Source: Parelaphostrongylus tenuis (Eukaryota; Nematoda; Chromadorea; Rhabditida; Metastrongylidae). Taken from it: 64,000 bases of DNA. Shown here piece after piece: positions 1-11,900 of this stretch (position 1 is the stretch's first letter; every line of letters begins with the position of its first letter). The stretch lies in NCBI GenBank assembly GCA_019055375.1, contig JAHQIW010007342.1:310001-374000 (forward strand), in the 5' to 3' direction. The position numbers were made by a program, and so were the translations under genes. Below the pieces are notes generated by a model. The model did not search any database and had not been told where the DNA came from. It saw only the letters and a program-made list of their open reading frames with translations.

Positions 1-164
1 CAGCTGATAATGGCCAATGTAGCGATAAGGTTGGAATGTTTTATGGACAAACAGAATAAGAACAACAATCCCGATGTGTTCTACCAAGTCTAGTAGATCA
101 TATTGCAGACATAGTATAAAAGCAAGTCCATACTCTTATCTTACTCGGTTCCTACCGTTATCCG

Positions 165-1050
165 CGAACAAATAAACATTTGACCCCATTTGTTGGACAA
201 GAACTTTTCTCAAGAGTGTTAGTAATCATTTGAAAGCTTAGATCTCTGGCTAGCGCGGTATGTAGCTGGTTTTTCAAAACACTCTTTTATAACGTTGCCA
301 AGCTCATAAAAAATTTTTGTTTTACACCGGCCACGCGATCTTATCGTTACTTCGCTGGAAGCACGAAAAGCACATGAACGTGTAGGGAATTCTTTTACTA
401 TCAGAGTTATACGTTTGATTTTAAGTTTCTTTCGAAGTTGAGAAAAAATCCCTCAATAAAATGACAAAAATCGCACTTCCATGTGAAAAAGTCGACCGAT
501 CATGGCATCAGCCCCCTTGCCACCACATTCTGCGGCCCGAAAATTGGCCAAAAAACTATGACTGGTATGTGAATCAATCTTATCTTTACTACTACATTGC
601 AGAGAAAGTCTTTCCAAAAAACAAGCGCAGCGTTGGAATCATTGAAACTTACACTCTCGGATGATTGCCAATAGTCTAGAGAAAGAGTTCTGGCTGGGGA
701 GATGTGAAACAAGTGCTTTCTTTCTCCTACAGAGCTATGAAAAAAGCTTTTTCGAAAAGCAAACACATTTTTAAGCTATTCGAGACTTGTGCTATCGAAA
801 GAGAACCAACAATCTTAGGAAGGAGTTTTGTCCAGCGAGATACAAACGAAACAAGCAATAAAAAACGCGTGGCCGTGTAAAACACGGTTCTGTTTTGGAT
901 TTTACAACGATATGAAAGAGTGTTTCGAAAACCGGCCACGTAGTGCTTTAGCCAGAGATTAAGTTCTCGCGCAATTACTAACATTCTTGTAAAACGTTCT
1001 TGTCCAACGAATGAGGTCGAGTATACATTTGTTGCGTATAACAGAAAAGT
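165..1050. repeat. Foldback element with arms of over 200 bp
   Basis: The segment from about 165 to 440 recurs as its reverse complement from about 1050 to 760. Shared blocks include TTGGACAAGAAC, GTGTTAGTAAT, CTCTGGCTA and ACACTCTTT in the same order, separated by about 320 bp of unrelated sequence. Single-arm relatives lie at about 8150-8345 (+), 38085-38210 (+), 28590-28790 (-), 39640-39840 (-) and 63740-64000 (+). No transposase is seen, so this is a non-autonomous dispersed family. Confidence 0.6.
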
Positions 1051-1394
1051 TCCCATTTTTCTGTTCTTGGAACATTTGATTACCATGTGAAATGAATCTA
1101 CCTCTCAATTACAAAGCTGTCACACGTTTCTATTCGATCTTACAACACATTTGAGCATAGTTCGTTATTTTTTTGCTCATATTTGAGTATAATAAAGTTG
1201 GAAACCTGAAATTCTGTTCAAAGATCTCTCTTTGCCACGTGCATTGGAACCTTCCAGTTTACTCGTCTTTGATACCAGTAGCGCTACAAACAAAATAAAC
1301 CCGTAAACCCGTAAACTGTACTTTCCAAATGATTAAGTGCATTAAAATGGATCAGATGTGGCAGAAAGTCTCTCTTTCTTGAGCTATTGAGAGA

Positions 1395-2120
1395 CACCTG
1401 TATCACCTGCAGTCGTGCTGATCGTCGAGTAACTCGAGCGGGTACCAGCAACACTTCCATTTTTCCTATTGCGTGTAAGAGGAGCCCACTGAGGCGCCCT
1501 CGCTCTAGGATTCGCTGAGCATCATATCTTTCTTCTATGCCTTTCGCGAAAGAAATCGGACCATCGGGTCGGCGGTCTTCCTTTAGAGCGCCTGATATCC
1601 CGAGAAATCCAGTCGGTGACGGCTCTCGTCCATCGGTTGTCGTTGAAGCGCATCACGTGTCCGGCCCACCTTATTTTCGATATCCTGGCGTGTAGAACGG
1701 CGTCTCTGATCTTCGATCGTTGACGTAGGTCGGAAGCTTCGAATCTTTCTCTCATTTGTGAGATACGGGATACTCCTAGCATCGACCTTTCGACTTGCGC
1801 GTTCAATAACGCCAAGTGATCTTTCATCCTGCTTACGTAGCGACCAGGTTTCTGCTGCATACGTTAGAGCAGGGATAATCGTCGAGTCGAAAAGGTGGGC
1901 ACGGTAGTCGGATGTTCTTTGTCCTCTTCACTACATCTCGATGCTCTTAAACGTTCCCCAAGCCGCTCGTTATCTGCTGCTCAACTCTGGAGCTAGGTCG
2001 CCCATCATGTTGATTTCACGACCTAGATAGACGTAACTGGAGCATTCGGAGATGTCGTTCCGCTGAGCGTGAATGGGGTATTCAAAACCCATCCGTTCCT
2101 CATGAACATCGTTTTCTTAT
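1395..2120 (-). mobile_element. 5'-truncated RTE retrotransposon fragment
   Basis: Read on the minus strand, this matches the last 720 bp of the full-length RTE at 12885-16242. It includes the region after the RT domain ([32 protein letters not shown]) and the terminal GGTGATAC-type tail near 1400. The frame is open through about 1860-1522 but broken elsewhere. It is a dead 5'-truncated copy, as is usual for target-primed retrotransposition, and is useful as a comparison for the frameshift in the full-length copy. Confidence 0.85.
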
Positions 2121-4172
2121 ATTGAGAGATACCACCAATAAAAGGCTGTGTGGAAACATGAACTGCCAAAAGGAATTGTTCAGATATCAATGTATATGGT
2201 GCAGTCTCTACTCCATCGCTCGCATTGATATCAAAACAGAAACTCCCTAAAAAACATATATGGCACCGCTGACGAGGAGGACGCATCGGCTCTCATGCAT
2301 TTTCGATCTATGATGGCCTGGATTCCTGCTCAGAACTCCTCAGCCAAATATTTTATACTCCTCAGTCAATATGTTTCCTATCATAGATCTTGTTAAAAGA
2401 ATAATTTACTTTTTAGACTTTTACAATCATGAAACCCTTCCAAAACGACTTCCTCGTAGAGTTTCAGTCATGTGTACTGAGAATACAAAGATATTTCCGC
2501 CGATTACTACCACATTCGAGAGTGCCAAGATGTCTAGACGGAAGTACGGTAAATGAATCAAAAGCAAATACTGATCCGCACCTTGAATCAGTAAAGCAGT
2601 ACAATTACTGTGGCTCTGAAAAAGGGCACTTGGTGGCTTTTCTAACAAGACTTGACGAATGCGCATTGAGATCAATGCAACTTGTACCCGACAAAAACTA
2701 AATGCCGTACTCAATAGCAGATACCGAAAATCACGCGTCATCGCCAGTACATCTACAAATGTGCCTACTCGTCAACAGAGAACTCCTCTACATTGTTCCA
2801 AGGTATTTTTCCAAGCACCACACCAGATTATCAAGCCTGACATTTCTACAGAGTGTTACATCACCACTCCACTGAAGACTGAGCTAATTTCGTTGCTAAT
2901 CAAATTCTACAGAGTTTTTCCACGTTTAGTGTCACGAACAGTAAAGAAAGCTTCTTTCGGGGGACAATAGGAGCAAAAATAGAACTGGAGATATGAAGGT
3001 GAACTATCGGAATGGCCATCTTTTCAAACAAATGTGCTGGCAAAAAAGCACAACAAAATAGAGATCGCGGAGAAAACAGGAGAGAAATATAGTTATGGAA
3101 TGCAACCACATGTCTCAAATTTGCAACCATAGTCTTCTCCATATTTCATATATAATTAATTCACGAAAAACAGCTAAGCTAACTCGGATCTATCTGAAAC
3201 GCGGAGAAAATATAAACGCAGAAGATATTACAACAAAAAAGGCCACTGCCTTTAAAAGTAAATACTTAAATTTATTAGGACCAGTATTTGATTTCAATGA
3301 TTCCACCTTCCACTAGTTGCAAGTACGCTATGAGGATAGAAACCGGAAACTAGGAAGATTATTGTACATCAATTTCACCACTAACGGATATCTGCATCGT
3401 AAAGATGACAATGATGATATTAGGTGATTTTCAACACTCTTGAAAACATGAGGAGCCTAAGTTCAAATGGCAGACAGATACCTTTCCAGCGATAGATCAA
3501 AGACGCGAACACTAGTATTTGTATTAGATATCGTTCAAATTGTGAAAACCAAATGTAAAATGACGGAGCTTAGGAATGAAGCGAACATTCCAGCCACTTC
3601 GAATGATTAATGTTCGTTTCACTTGAGGTCTACAAAAAATGAAGTCAGCGGTCAAGAACGTAAACAGAATATTAGGAAAATTCCTTCATTGGTCAAGGCT
3701 CAAAAAAGGATTACCATAGTTCAGCCAGCTAAATAGAGCAAAGCGTTTGCTTAGGCGTTATAGAAGAGAGGGGACGAGTATCAGAAAAGCAATTAAGGAC
3801 ACCATAGTCTTACGTAACGAGGCATTTCAATAAAAATCGAACTCAAAGAGGTCTTAGTGAACAGAAGGAAGACAAAGTAACGCAGTTGCCCTACAACCAG
3901 GTCAAGAGTGCTCACTCATCATTAATCCACTTCTGGTGCATGAGCCATGTCATTGTTAACACAGATATCTGCAGCCATCGACGGAGCTGAAATGGTCGAA
4001 CCAGTCGGACGCTGACACATTTTTTTCTTCGGCTGTTGAGTTGGAACGGTCATAATACTTCGCCACGATGTTATCGTATTCAGCATGTTGGTCTTGGTCT
4101 GAAAGTTCTCAGAAATTCACTGAGTCTAGGAATTACGATCTTAGATTGTTTGATGACTAGAGGGACGAATAT

Positions 4173-7100
4173 CTAGAAAATTTGATGAACCTGAAGGCTG
4201 CTCAGTGTACCGCATATTTCCGTCATTCTTGCTAGTAGCATTGCAGCACGAGCGTCTCTTTCTTGTGCCTTGAATCTCTTGTCAAATTCAGCTGGTTTTA
4301 TAAGTGGAAGACGTTGGCAGATCTAGAAAAAAAAAACCAAATCACAACGTTTCAAAACATTCAAAAATGATCCTGAAAAAAAAGTAAAAATAGAGGAAAA
4401 AAGGGGAACTGTTTAGATACGATTGGAGCGTTTTTCACACATATGTGAATAGTAAAATTCTATAGAGAAAAGAATAACAAAGAAAAACCTAGCCAGAAAG
4501 TAAGGACAAATTAGATGCTGACCAAATTCAAATTACACATGGGATTCTTCCTGGATCTTAACAAAACTTCTTTGAACGGAAAGAATGGACAGATCTGCGC
4601 AATTTCTTGAATGAACTTCCATAACACTTCCTCCAACAAATCAACGACTAACCTTATTCGCCTCCCTTATTATTTCGGCGTTAGGAGGAAATCTTCCTTC
4701 CTCCACTCCTCTCAAATAGTTACAAATGATTTCGATTCTGTCAAGCAACATCCCTATCGCCGATCCAGCTGCCCGCATTTGTTTCCCTTCAATAGAAACA
4801 GCCCCATCATCGCCAGCCTGAAATGGGAGAAATTTTCTCAATTTTTCAAAGCTAACGTTGAAATCAACAATTTGATGGGGTAAAAATATCCGAATTGGAA
4901 TATGTTGTCATGGCGAAAAATCCAACTGAAGATTATTGAGCTCATTGGATAGATATAAAACAAAGGAAGTCTTCCAGATGGTAAGTATGAGTTCATCTAC
5001 ATAACTTCATTACCACTTAAGAACCAATGAAACATAAACAGCAAAGACGATAAGCATTTTAATTCCTAACGCAAACACGTAAAAAAAAATTCACTTTAAC
5101 TGATCCGTAAGACAGTTTTTTTTTCATTGTACAGATCTTACTAGTTCTGACGTTCAGTTCATTTCATCACGTTCATCACTTGCATAAGGATTTTTCTTCA
5201 TGGACGTCGTATAATACTGGTCGATCACGTCTATTTACAATTTCAAAGATAGTCAGGCCGGGGCGTTCCATAGGACGTCGATTATTGTTTGGCGGAGAGT
5301 GTTGAGCGATCAACCCTGTGCCGAGTATCACTAACCACTCGGCCATTGACCGCCGTTAAGAAATAACTAAGTTCTTCGAATCTAGACAAGGATATCTCAT
5401 ATGTAAGCAAACATTGTCAGATAGCAAGCACATGAATCGTCAAAAACTAGTGGTCTTCACGACCAAATGCAAGCGATATTTTATCTGATGAGTGAAATTT
5501 TGATGCATTTAGCACTAATAAAGTTATTTCCCATCGTTCACATTTCAAATTCAGCAATTGAACATATTTATTATTATTATGTTTAATATTATTATGCGGA
5601 ATTATGTTCAGGAGAATGTATCAAAGCCTGCAAGGACACAGTTACTGACGTTTCAAAGTCAGAAGATATAAATTTCCTTTGTAGCTGAAGGCACCTTCCA
5701 GTCGAACTTTGTAGCATGTTAAAATTAAAGAACCCTGTGAAATTCGTGTGTATTCGTATATTCCAAAGCGTATTCTACAACCACTTCATGCTCTTTTGCT
5801 CAATTTAAGGCGATCATCCGAGGTCTGTTAGAAGATTGATTCAACTCTTAATATATTAAGAATAACGCAGCACTCGGATTGCGCTTTCGTGGAATATTTT
5901 CGTACTGCTTTGTAAGACTGTCACCGAACTACAGCAATAATTCATTTCAAGAGCACAAAATGCTAGATGCGCGTTCTGTCTCATTTTCTTGTTACAATTC
6001 ACTTGCCGATTAATGCAGTTAAGAGTCAAATGTGACTCATAGTTGCTGCAAAATAGCTGCAGTTTAATTACCAATTCAACATCAACACCAATGAAAATTA
6101 GATCTTCGAATGTAAACTTTCTATAAACTTCAAAATCTATTTTTCCTAGTTTTTTTTTTTCGTCAACGCTCGTATATTGTACAACGGAAATTTCATACGG
6201 CGTGAAGCAATGGTGTTCCACAACTGATTCCAGCTGCTTCAGTCAATGCGCATGTTTTGAACAAGATCCAAAAATGGAAATTCGTTTCACATCCCTCGAA
6301 GTCTATCCTCCAATCAGATTAATAATCAGAATGGAATAATACAAAAATTATTTTTAGTACGAGGAGCGGTACAGCAGACAGCTCAGGCTCCTAGCTCGTT
6401 TCGCTAATATATCGCTAATCGAAAAATGTGCAGGAATCGACAAAAATTAGGCGTCAGATGTGTTGACAGGGTCCGTTCTATGAACCTACTAATATTTTAT
6501 ACCAAAGTACCTGATAAACGACATAAGCCTGACTAAATGCTGGTATAAAAAAAGATCAAAAATGATAAAATTACTCACATGTGATAACCGAGCAATATGA
6601 TCGATACCGATACGCTCGCTTTGTTCTGAGACTAAAGTCCAGTCAATTTCTACTAACGTGTGCTCATGCGAGGCTAACGGAGTATCTTTGCTGCAGTAGA
6701 CTTTCACCGGTATATTCCTTGAAAGAAAAAAACCGTAGTGCATGCTAAATGATCCCGTTGTGTAGGAGATTACCTTTTTGTTGCTGAATCAACAGTAGGA
6801 TTTAATTTTACAAATACAGGAGAATCAATGGTGAGGGCAAAGAGAGACTGCAAATGCACTTCGTCCTGTTCCAATTCGTCATCACCCGTACAATACCATC
6901 CAACAACGTCCAATTCAGGGAACACCTACAATGAAGAAAAAAAAAGCACATCACAAAGTGCCTGGAAAGTGCACTGAATTTGCGGTTTTCAGATGGGCTT
7001 ACTTTGGAAATACACAAATTTTAGCCGTAAAACTCATTACTACATTAAGAGAGGTTAAGGAAAAGTACATAAGAAATTGAATTATGCTTAGTTGAAGTCA

Positions 7101-8648
7101 AGAAATAAATTATTTCCTGATTAATACATGACTCATAATTCTGCGAACATACTGAAAATTGTCAGTCGAAGATACAGTGTATTTGAGAAACTGCGATATG
7201 AGACACTTTATTTGACCTATCACAGTCTTTTTTTTTACTATGTGGGTCGCGGCTTTTCTAGTACTGAATGCGCCCCTCCTCACAATTATCGATTGATTGA
7301 AAATCAATCGTCTGCTTGAATGTCAAAGAATACTGATTGAGCACATATTAAAACCTCGAGGATACTAAGGATCGGGCGCTCCATGAAACGTACGTCATTG
7401 ATTGTTATAGTGCATTGGAGGTGAGGATCGACCCCGCACCAAGTCGCGCCGAGCATCATTGGCCACTCAGCCACTCGACCCCAAGCCCCCGATATGTAAA
7501 CACATTGAAACTTTGAGTTCCCGGGTGGAGGGCAGGAAGGAGGGAAAAGGGAATTGAACGACTAGTTGCTGAAAGCTCCGATGCACACGCACCTTCGGAT
7601 ACGGTGAGCCGTGATTTCAACTCTCCCCAAGGATCAAAGTTCTCTGTACCACTCAACATCCTTGGACATGTAATTATAACATTATAACACTGTACTAAAG
7701 CGAGTAAAATGAAAAGCATTCTTATAAATTACTTAGAACTTACTTCCTTATACTGGCTAAGTCTCTGCCGAAGAAATTCTTCATTAAACTGCATATGACC
7801 GTCCTTAGGGTACATACGTAGCTCAAACGAATTCACCATATCCACACGACCCTCTTCTATCGCTCCAAGAACTGCTCCATACACCTTTATCACCAAAGTC
7901 AGTCATAACCACTTATTTTTAAAAGGTATTCACTAGTACGTTTGTTTGGCGAATACGATAAAACCAACTCCATAAGTTTGAAAGACCGATATCCACTAAA
8001 TATAGGCATTAATGATAAAAAAAGATCGGCTCTTTTCAGTTATCAAGGAATAAATCAAAATTAAACCCATTTCGATAGACAAGAGACTTTCATAAGAGTA
8101 CCAGTATTCATTCAAAAACTCAAATTTGTGGCTACTTCACTATGTGCTCATTCTTTGAAAAGACCCTTTTATTATACTGTAACGTTGAAGATTACCTTAT
8201 GTTTCGCACCCGCCGTTTGTTTCATTATTACTTTGCTGGAAGCACGAAAGCCATTGGAACGGGTAGAGAAAATCTTGTCATATTCATAGTCATACGTGTT
8301 ACTTGGAGTTTCTTTCGAAGCGGAAAAAAAATCCTAATGAAATGAGAAGAATCGCAATTCACATGTGATGCCCAATGTAATTCGATCGATCGATAGCTGG
8401 ACACCGTATCAATATTCGGGTCAAAACACACTCGACTGTTGATGTAAGTGAACGTCTATCAACTATATAACAAGAGTTCGGCACACCTTTTGAGCCACTT
8501 TGTCTCGACTCTGAGCTCTCATTCTTGTCCAGTGTTCAGAGATATTCATAATGACCAACGGATGGAGACCACATTCAACCAAAGCCACTGACTTTTTAGC
8601 AGAACACGGAACTGGCGCCGGCTCCGCATGCATGACTACGTCCGGCAT
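4173..8648 (-). CDS. csn-6: COP9 signalosome complex subunit 6
   Basis: Six minus-strand exons: 8648-8487, 7884-7744, 6925-6774, 6717-6579, 4817-4653, 4322-4173. All have GT-AG borders and consistent phases, giving 302 aa. The N-terminal MPN domain starts around SVALVECGLHPLVIMNISEHW and runs through the residues YGAVLGAIEEGRVDMVNSFEL. The C-terminal half (IREANK, ICQRLPLIKPAEFDKRF) matches the helical tail of CSN6. The JAMM zinc motif is absent, as expected: CSN6 is the inactive MPN partner of CSN5 in the complex that removes NEDD8 from cullins. The start is the first ATG behind a trans-splice-type acceptor. Human CSN6 is slightly longer (327 aa). The gene lies about 270 bp downstream of the mL64 gene, suggesting co-transcription. 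Introns carry SINE-like repeats. Identity rests on family knowledge. Confidence 0.9.
5195..5365 (-). repeat. tRNA-headed SINE, family C
   Basis: Read on the minus strand this begins with a head containing GGCCGAGTGGTTAGTGATACTCGG, like the A-box region of Leu/Ser tRNAs. It is followed by the family body ending near GTATTATACGACGTCCA. Related copies lie at about 7355-7495 (-), 9850-10015 (-), 18940-19095 (-) and 32275-32445 (+). This copy lies in csn-6 intron sequence upstream of exon 5. Confidence 0.55.
7355..7495 (-). repeat. tRNA-headed SINE, family C
   Basis: The minus strand reads GGTCGAGTGGCTGAGTGGCC followed by a GGGGTCGATCCTCACC B-box-like block, then a body shared with the copies at 5.2, 9.9, 19.0 and 32.3 kb. 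It is intronic in csn-6, directly next to a family B copy on the other strand. Confidence 0.55.
7555..7715 (+). repeat. tRNA-headed SINE, family B
   Basis: A tRNA-like head with a GATTTCAACTCTCCC block is followed by the family B tail: TGTACCACTCAACATCCTTGG, then a run ending in TTATAACATTATAAC. The same tail recurs at about 17.7, 25.6, 29.0, 34.8 and 57.8 kb (+), and inverted at 21.6, 25.1, 28.0 and 34.7 kb. It lies in csn-6 intron sequence just downstream of exon 2. Confidence 0.55.
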
Positions 8649-8652
8649 TTTC

Positions 8653-8672
8653 GCTAAGGAAAAGAATAATGT
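8653..8672 (-). promoter_or_regulatory. Predicted trans-splice acceptor of csn-6
   Basis: On the minus strand a pyrimidine-rich run ends in TTTTCCTTAG, four bases before the csn-6 ATG, with no coding exon detectable upstream. A 3' splice site directly at a start codon is the usual signature of spliced-leader addition in nematodes. About 270 bp separate it from the mL64 stop codon, which would suit an SL2-type downstream operon gene. That last step is inference. Confidence 0.6.
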
Positions 8673-8810
8673 TATAGGCTAAAAAGTCATACACGAGCGG
8701 ACCATAGGAAAGATTTGTCAATTAATAGACGACCAAGAACTGCTAAGACAGAACAATCCAGGTTCTCATAGCCTACTTGGAGAACGAAACCAGACCTTTA
8801 GTGACAATCA

Positions 8811-8816
8811 TTTATT
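8811..8816 (-). terminator. Poly(A) signal AATAAA of the mL64 gene
   Basis: AATAAA on the minus strand about 105 nt past the mL64 stop codon and about 160 nt before the csn-6 ATG. The close spacing fits a polycistronic gene pair. Confidence 0.6.
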
Positions 8817-8920
8817 TGTGTTCAATACATCGATAACAATAATAACAAATAACATCATCGACAATCCAAAACAGTATTGCCTGGAGACGTATTCCTTCTG
8901 AACATCATAAATATTTTGTT

Positions 8921-11900
8921 CTAAATTATGTCGGCAATTGTCTTCTTCTGTATTTCTGCTCGACGAGCCAATTTTGCTGCCTGAAGAATTATAAAACAAA
9001 TTAGAAGAAAATAAACAGCCGGTTATCTTGCGGATTCAATACACTATAAATCTAATTAAGTGAAAGGAAGGCATTCTAAAGGAAGCAAACAAAAGTCAAC
9101 CTTTTTCTCTTCCTGTTCCTTCTGCTGTAACATAACTTCGAACCGCGGATCCTTCGGATCCATCCAATAACCGAAATATTCGTGAATTTCACTGAAAAAT
9201 CTAAAGGTTTTCATTGTCTTTGTTTGAACTGCCAACAATAGCAAGAAAAAAGGGGATTTTTTTTTTGAGAACTTGTTATTCATTACCAAACCTATTCAAA
9301 GAAGTATTAAAATAGAATGGTAAAAGCGAATTGTGTTTCGTTGGAGATCGAATAGTCAAATTTTCTCGATAGAGGTTTTCGCGCGATCTTTTGTATTGTC
9401 AGCGTGTTCAAAGTATCCGATCCACATTAACCTTTTTTTTTGTTACGACGTTTTTGTTGATTATAAAGAAGTTGCATTGTCATTCAGCTTCGTTTTATCC
9501 CGAATAAAGTATGGAAGAACAAGACGCGTATTTCAAAAAATTCTTTCACTGCATCAATGCTGTCTTTGCTTTCACTTATGGTACCACTGTTCTTAATGTT
9601 CACTCATTATATTGACTTTTGGATATCATATGGAGATGAAAGAATATGAAAACAAAGGATTTAAATCGTAATGTCCTTGGTACGACTTATTGCAACCGAT
9701 TAAAATGCCAACAGCAGTGTGACTGTGTAGTTAGCAAGAGCTTATTCTTCACAAATTTTATTAGATACTTTACTGAACCATTTTCACAGTGTTTTTCTTC
9801 ACTGTGCAGATCCCAGTACTTCCAGCTTCGATTCGTTTCTTTGTCTTCTTCTTGAACGTCGTAGAGTACCGGTTGAGCGAGTCTCCTTGCAATATCGACG
9901 ACTAGCCTGATTGTGGCGCTCCATAGGGCGTTCGTTGATGACTGCCGGCGAGGGTTGGGGGAGGAGCTCGGCTCTATGCGCGCCGCGACGAGTATCACAA
10001 CTACTCGGTCACGGTACCCTCAGTCTTCACAAATAAGGATATTAATGGCACAAAAGTCATGGGAGTTTGTATTGAAAAATATGAAATATCGAAGTAATAC
10101 GATTAACTCTCAAAATTTCTCCGGAACGGAGATAATACTCGATTGAAGTAACTAAAATCGCGTGTTGCACTATGACTTGCTCCACAAATATTAGAACTGC
10201 CGTCTCTAATGTATTGAAATCCGCAATTACTTAGTTGCCAATCCAATTATTTGAGCGCCATTGAAGTCAACGACTTTCCAAAAAAAATGAATTTCTTACC
10301 AACGAGACTACTCTAAGGCAAGATTAAACATGATGGTTTAACCATCTAAACTATTACTTCATAAGAAAGGGATATAACGTACCGTATTCGATTTTCTAAC
10401 GCGATTTCCTTCGCATCACGTTCCTTTTCTGCTTTCACAAGTGAGGCTTCATATTTCGCTAGCACGCTAGGGTATTTCTCCAGATTTTTTTCCAGTTCAG
10501 CGATCCTTGCAGCCTCTTTTGCTTGCTGTTTTTCTTTCAGCGCTTTCATCTCCCTCAGACATGCGTGATATTCACGGTACAGGCCTACTGCTTGTTCTTC
10601 TTCAATCTCCTGAAGTGAAACGCGATCGATATATCATACGTTATTTAACGAATAAGCGAAAATGTGTAAATATAAGTAGACATCCTCCTAGATAATTATT
10701 TTGGTGCACGGAACTTTTTTTCTTATTATTTGTACGCTCAGCATATTTCCCAATACAACATACTGAACTACGTGCGATACATGAAGAACTACCCTTTTTT
10801 CCTAATTTACTTTGATTGACCATACATCACGATTGTTGAGCGAATTCCAGTACTTATACCATCACATTTGTTTCCTCTCACTCATTCTCCAGGAAGATCT
10901 TCGAAAACTTCATGCTGTTCGACTGCTGCTTGAGGATTTCATCACCTTTGTGATAGTCGCAGAATACTCGTCGAGTAGATCTTCACGCAATCTTGAAAAC
11001 AGCCAGGCTAGGATTTCAGTTGATTGTAGGATCAATAGCGCTGTCAAAGAACTTCTTAATGCGTTGTAGCAATAAAAAATTCATGTTTCACATGAAGCAA
11101 GTTTCCGCATGTATTTATACTATCTGCTTGGAAATTTTTTCTCCGTTTAATGGAAATTCCAAGGTTTTTTGTATTGTAATTGTAGAAGAGACTTTGTTCT
11201 ATCGCCCTGTGGGTTCAGCTTTTCGTTTTCAACCTATATTGCTGAATAAACCCGCTACTACGCCCAAACATAAGCCTAAGCAGCCTAATCCTATGCTTAA
11301 AAAGCATATGAACATGTAGGAAAGATCTTGGAGTATCAAAGACATATATTTTACTTGAAAATTTCTGCAAGCGAATAGAAGACGCTAAATTTGATTATCA
11401 AGACTTGCACGCCCCATGTAAAGCGTAAGACTTAACCGCACGATCGATATTACAGCGACTCACACAACCTAGCCGACAGGAAATGCGCGGCGAGAGCGAA
11501 ATCCAATCTTCTTTTGCCTGCTATAGCGCAATTAGAGATCCTTTTTCAAGAACCAAGTAAACCATTGAAATTAATCGAATTTTAAATATCAAATGATTAC
11601 TAGAACTAAAAAAAGCAGAAAACGTGTGAAAGCGCTAGAACATGGTGTTCATACCGAAAAGGTACTACACTTCAAAATATAACAAACATTCGTTTTTAAG
11701 ACAACTACGAGTCAAAAATATCGCGCCTGTAGATTTTATACGAGTAATTTTCTTTTGTTACCCTTTTGGCAAACGTGCGCGAGTCTTCGAGCGCACCTTC
11801 TAAAGCCCTCTCAAGCCATATTCCCATCTCGGAATCGACAAATAAAATCACAGTCTCAAGAAATTCCGCCCCGTTCTAAGTAACTATCAATTACAAAAAA

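Larger units (their letters stand above)
1..4172. other. Intergenic repeat-rich region left of csn-6
   Basis: No host gene could be assembled here. The stretch holds a foldback element (about 165-1050), a minus-strand RTE tail (about 1395-2120) and AT-rich DNA with short ORFs on both strands. A plus-strand ORF near 2429-2701 has a Cys/His pattern vaguely like a degraded gag zinc knuckle (YNYCGSEKGH), but I cannot confirm that. From 2300 to 4170 I see nothing else recognisable; it presumably includes the 3' UTR and downstream flank of csn-6. Confidence 0.5.

Noticed and set aside
1522..1860. Stand-alone host gene on the minus strand
   Set aside because: It matches the C-terminal part of the RTE ORF; it is a truncated retrotransposon.
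5856..6221. 121-codon minus-strand ORF in a csn-6 intron
   Set aside because: It does not join in phase with csn-6, has no recognised family, and the length is possible by chance in AT-rich DNA.
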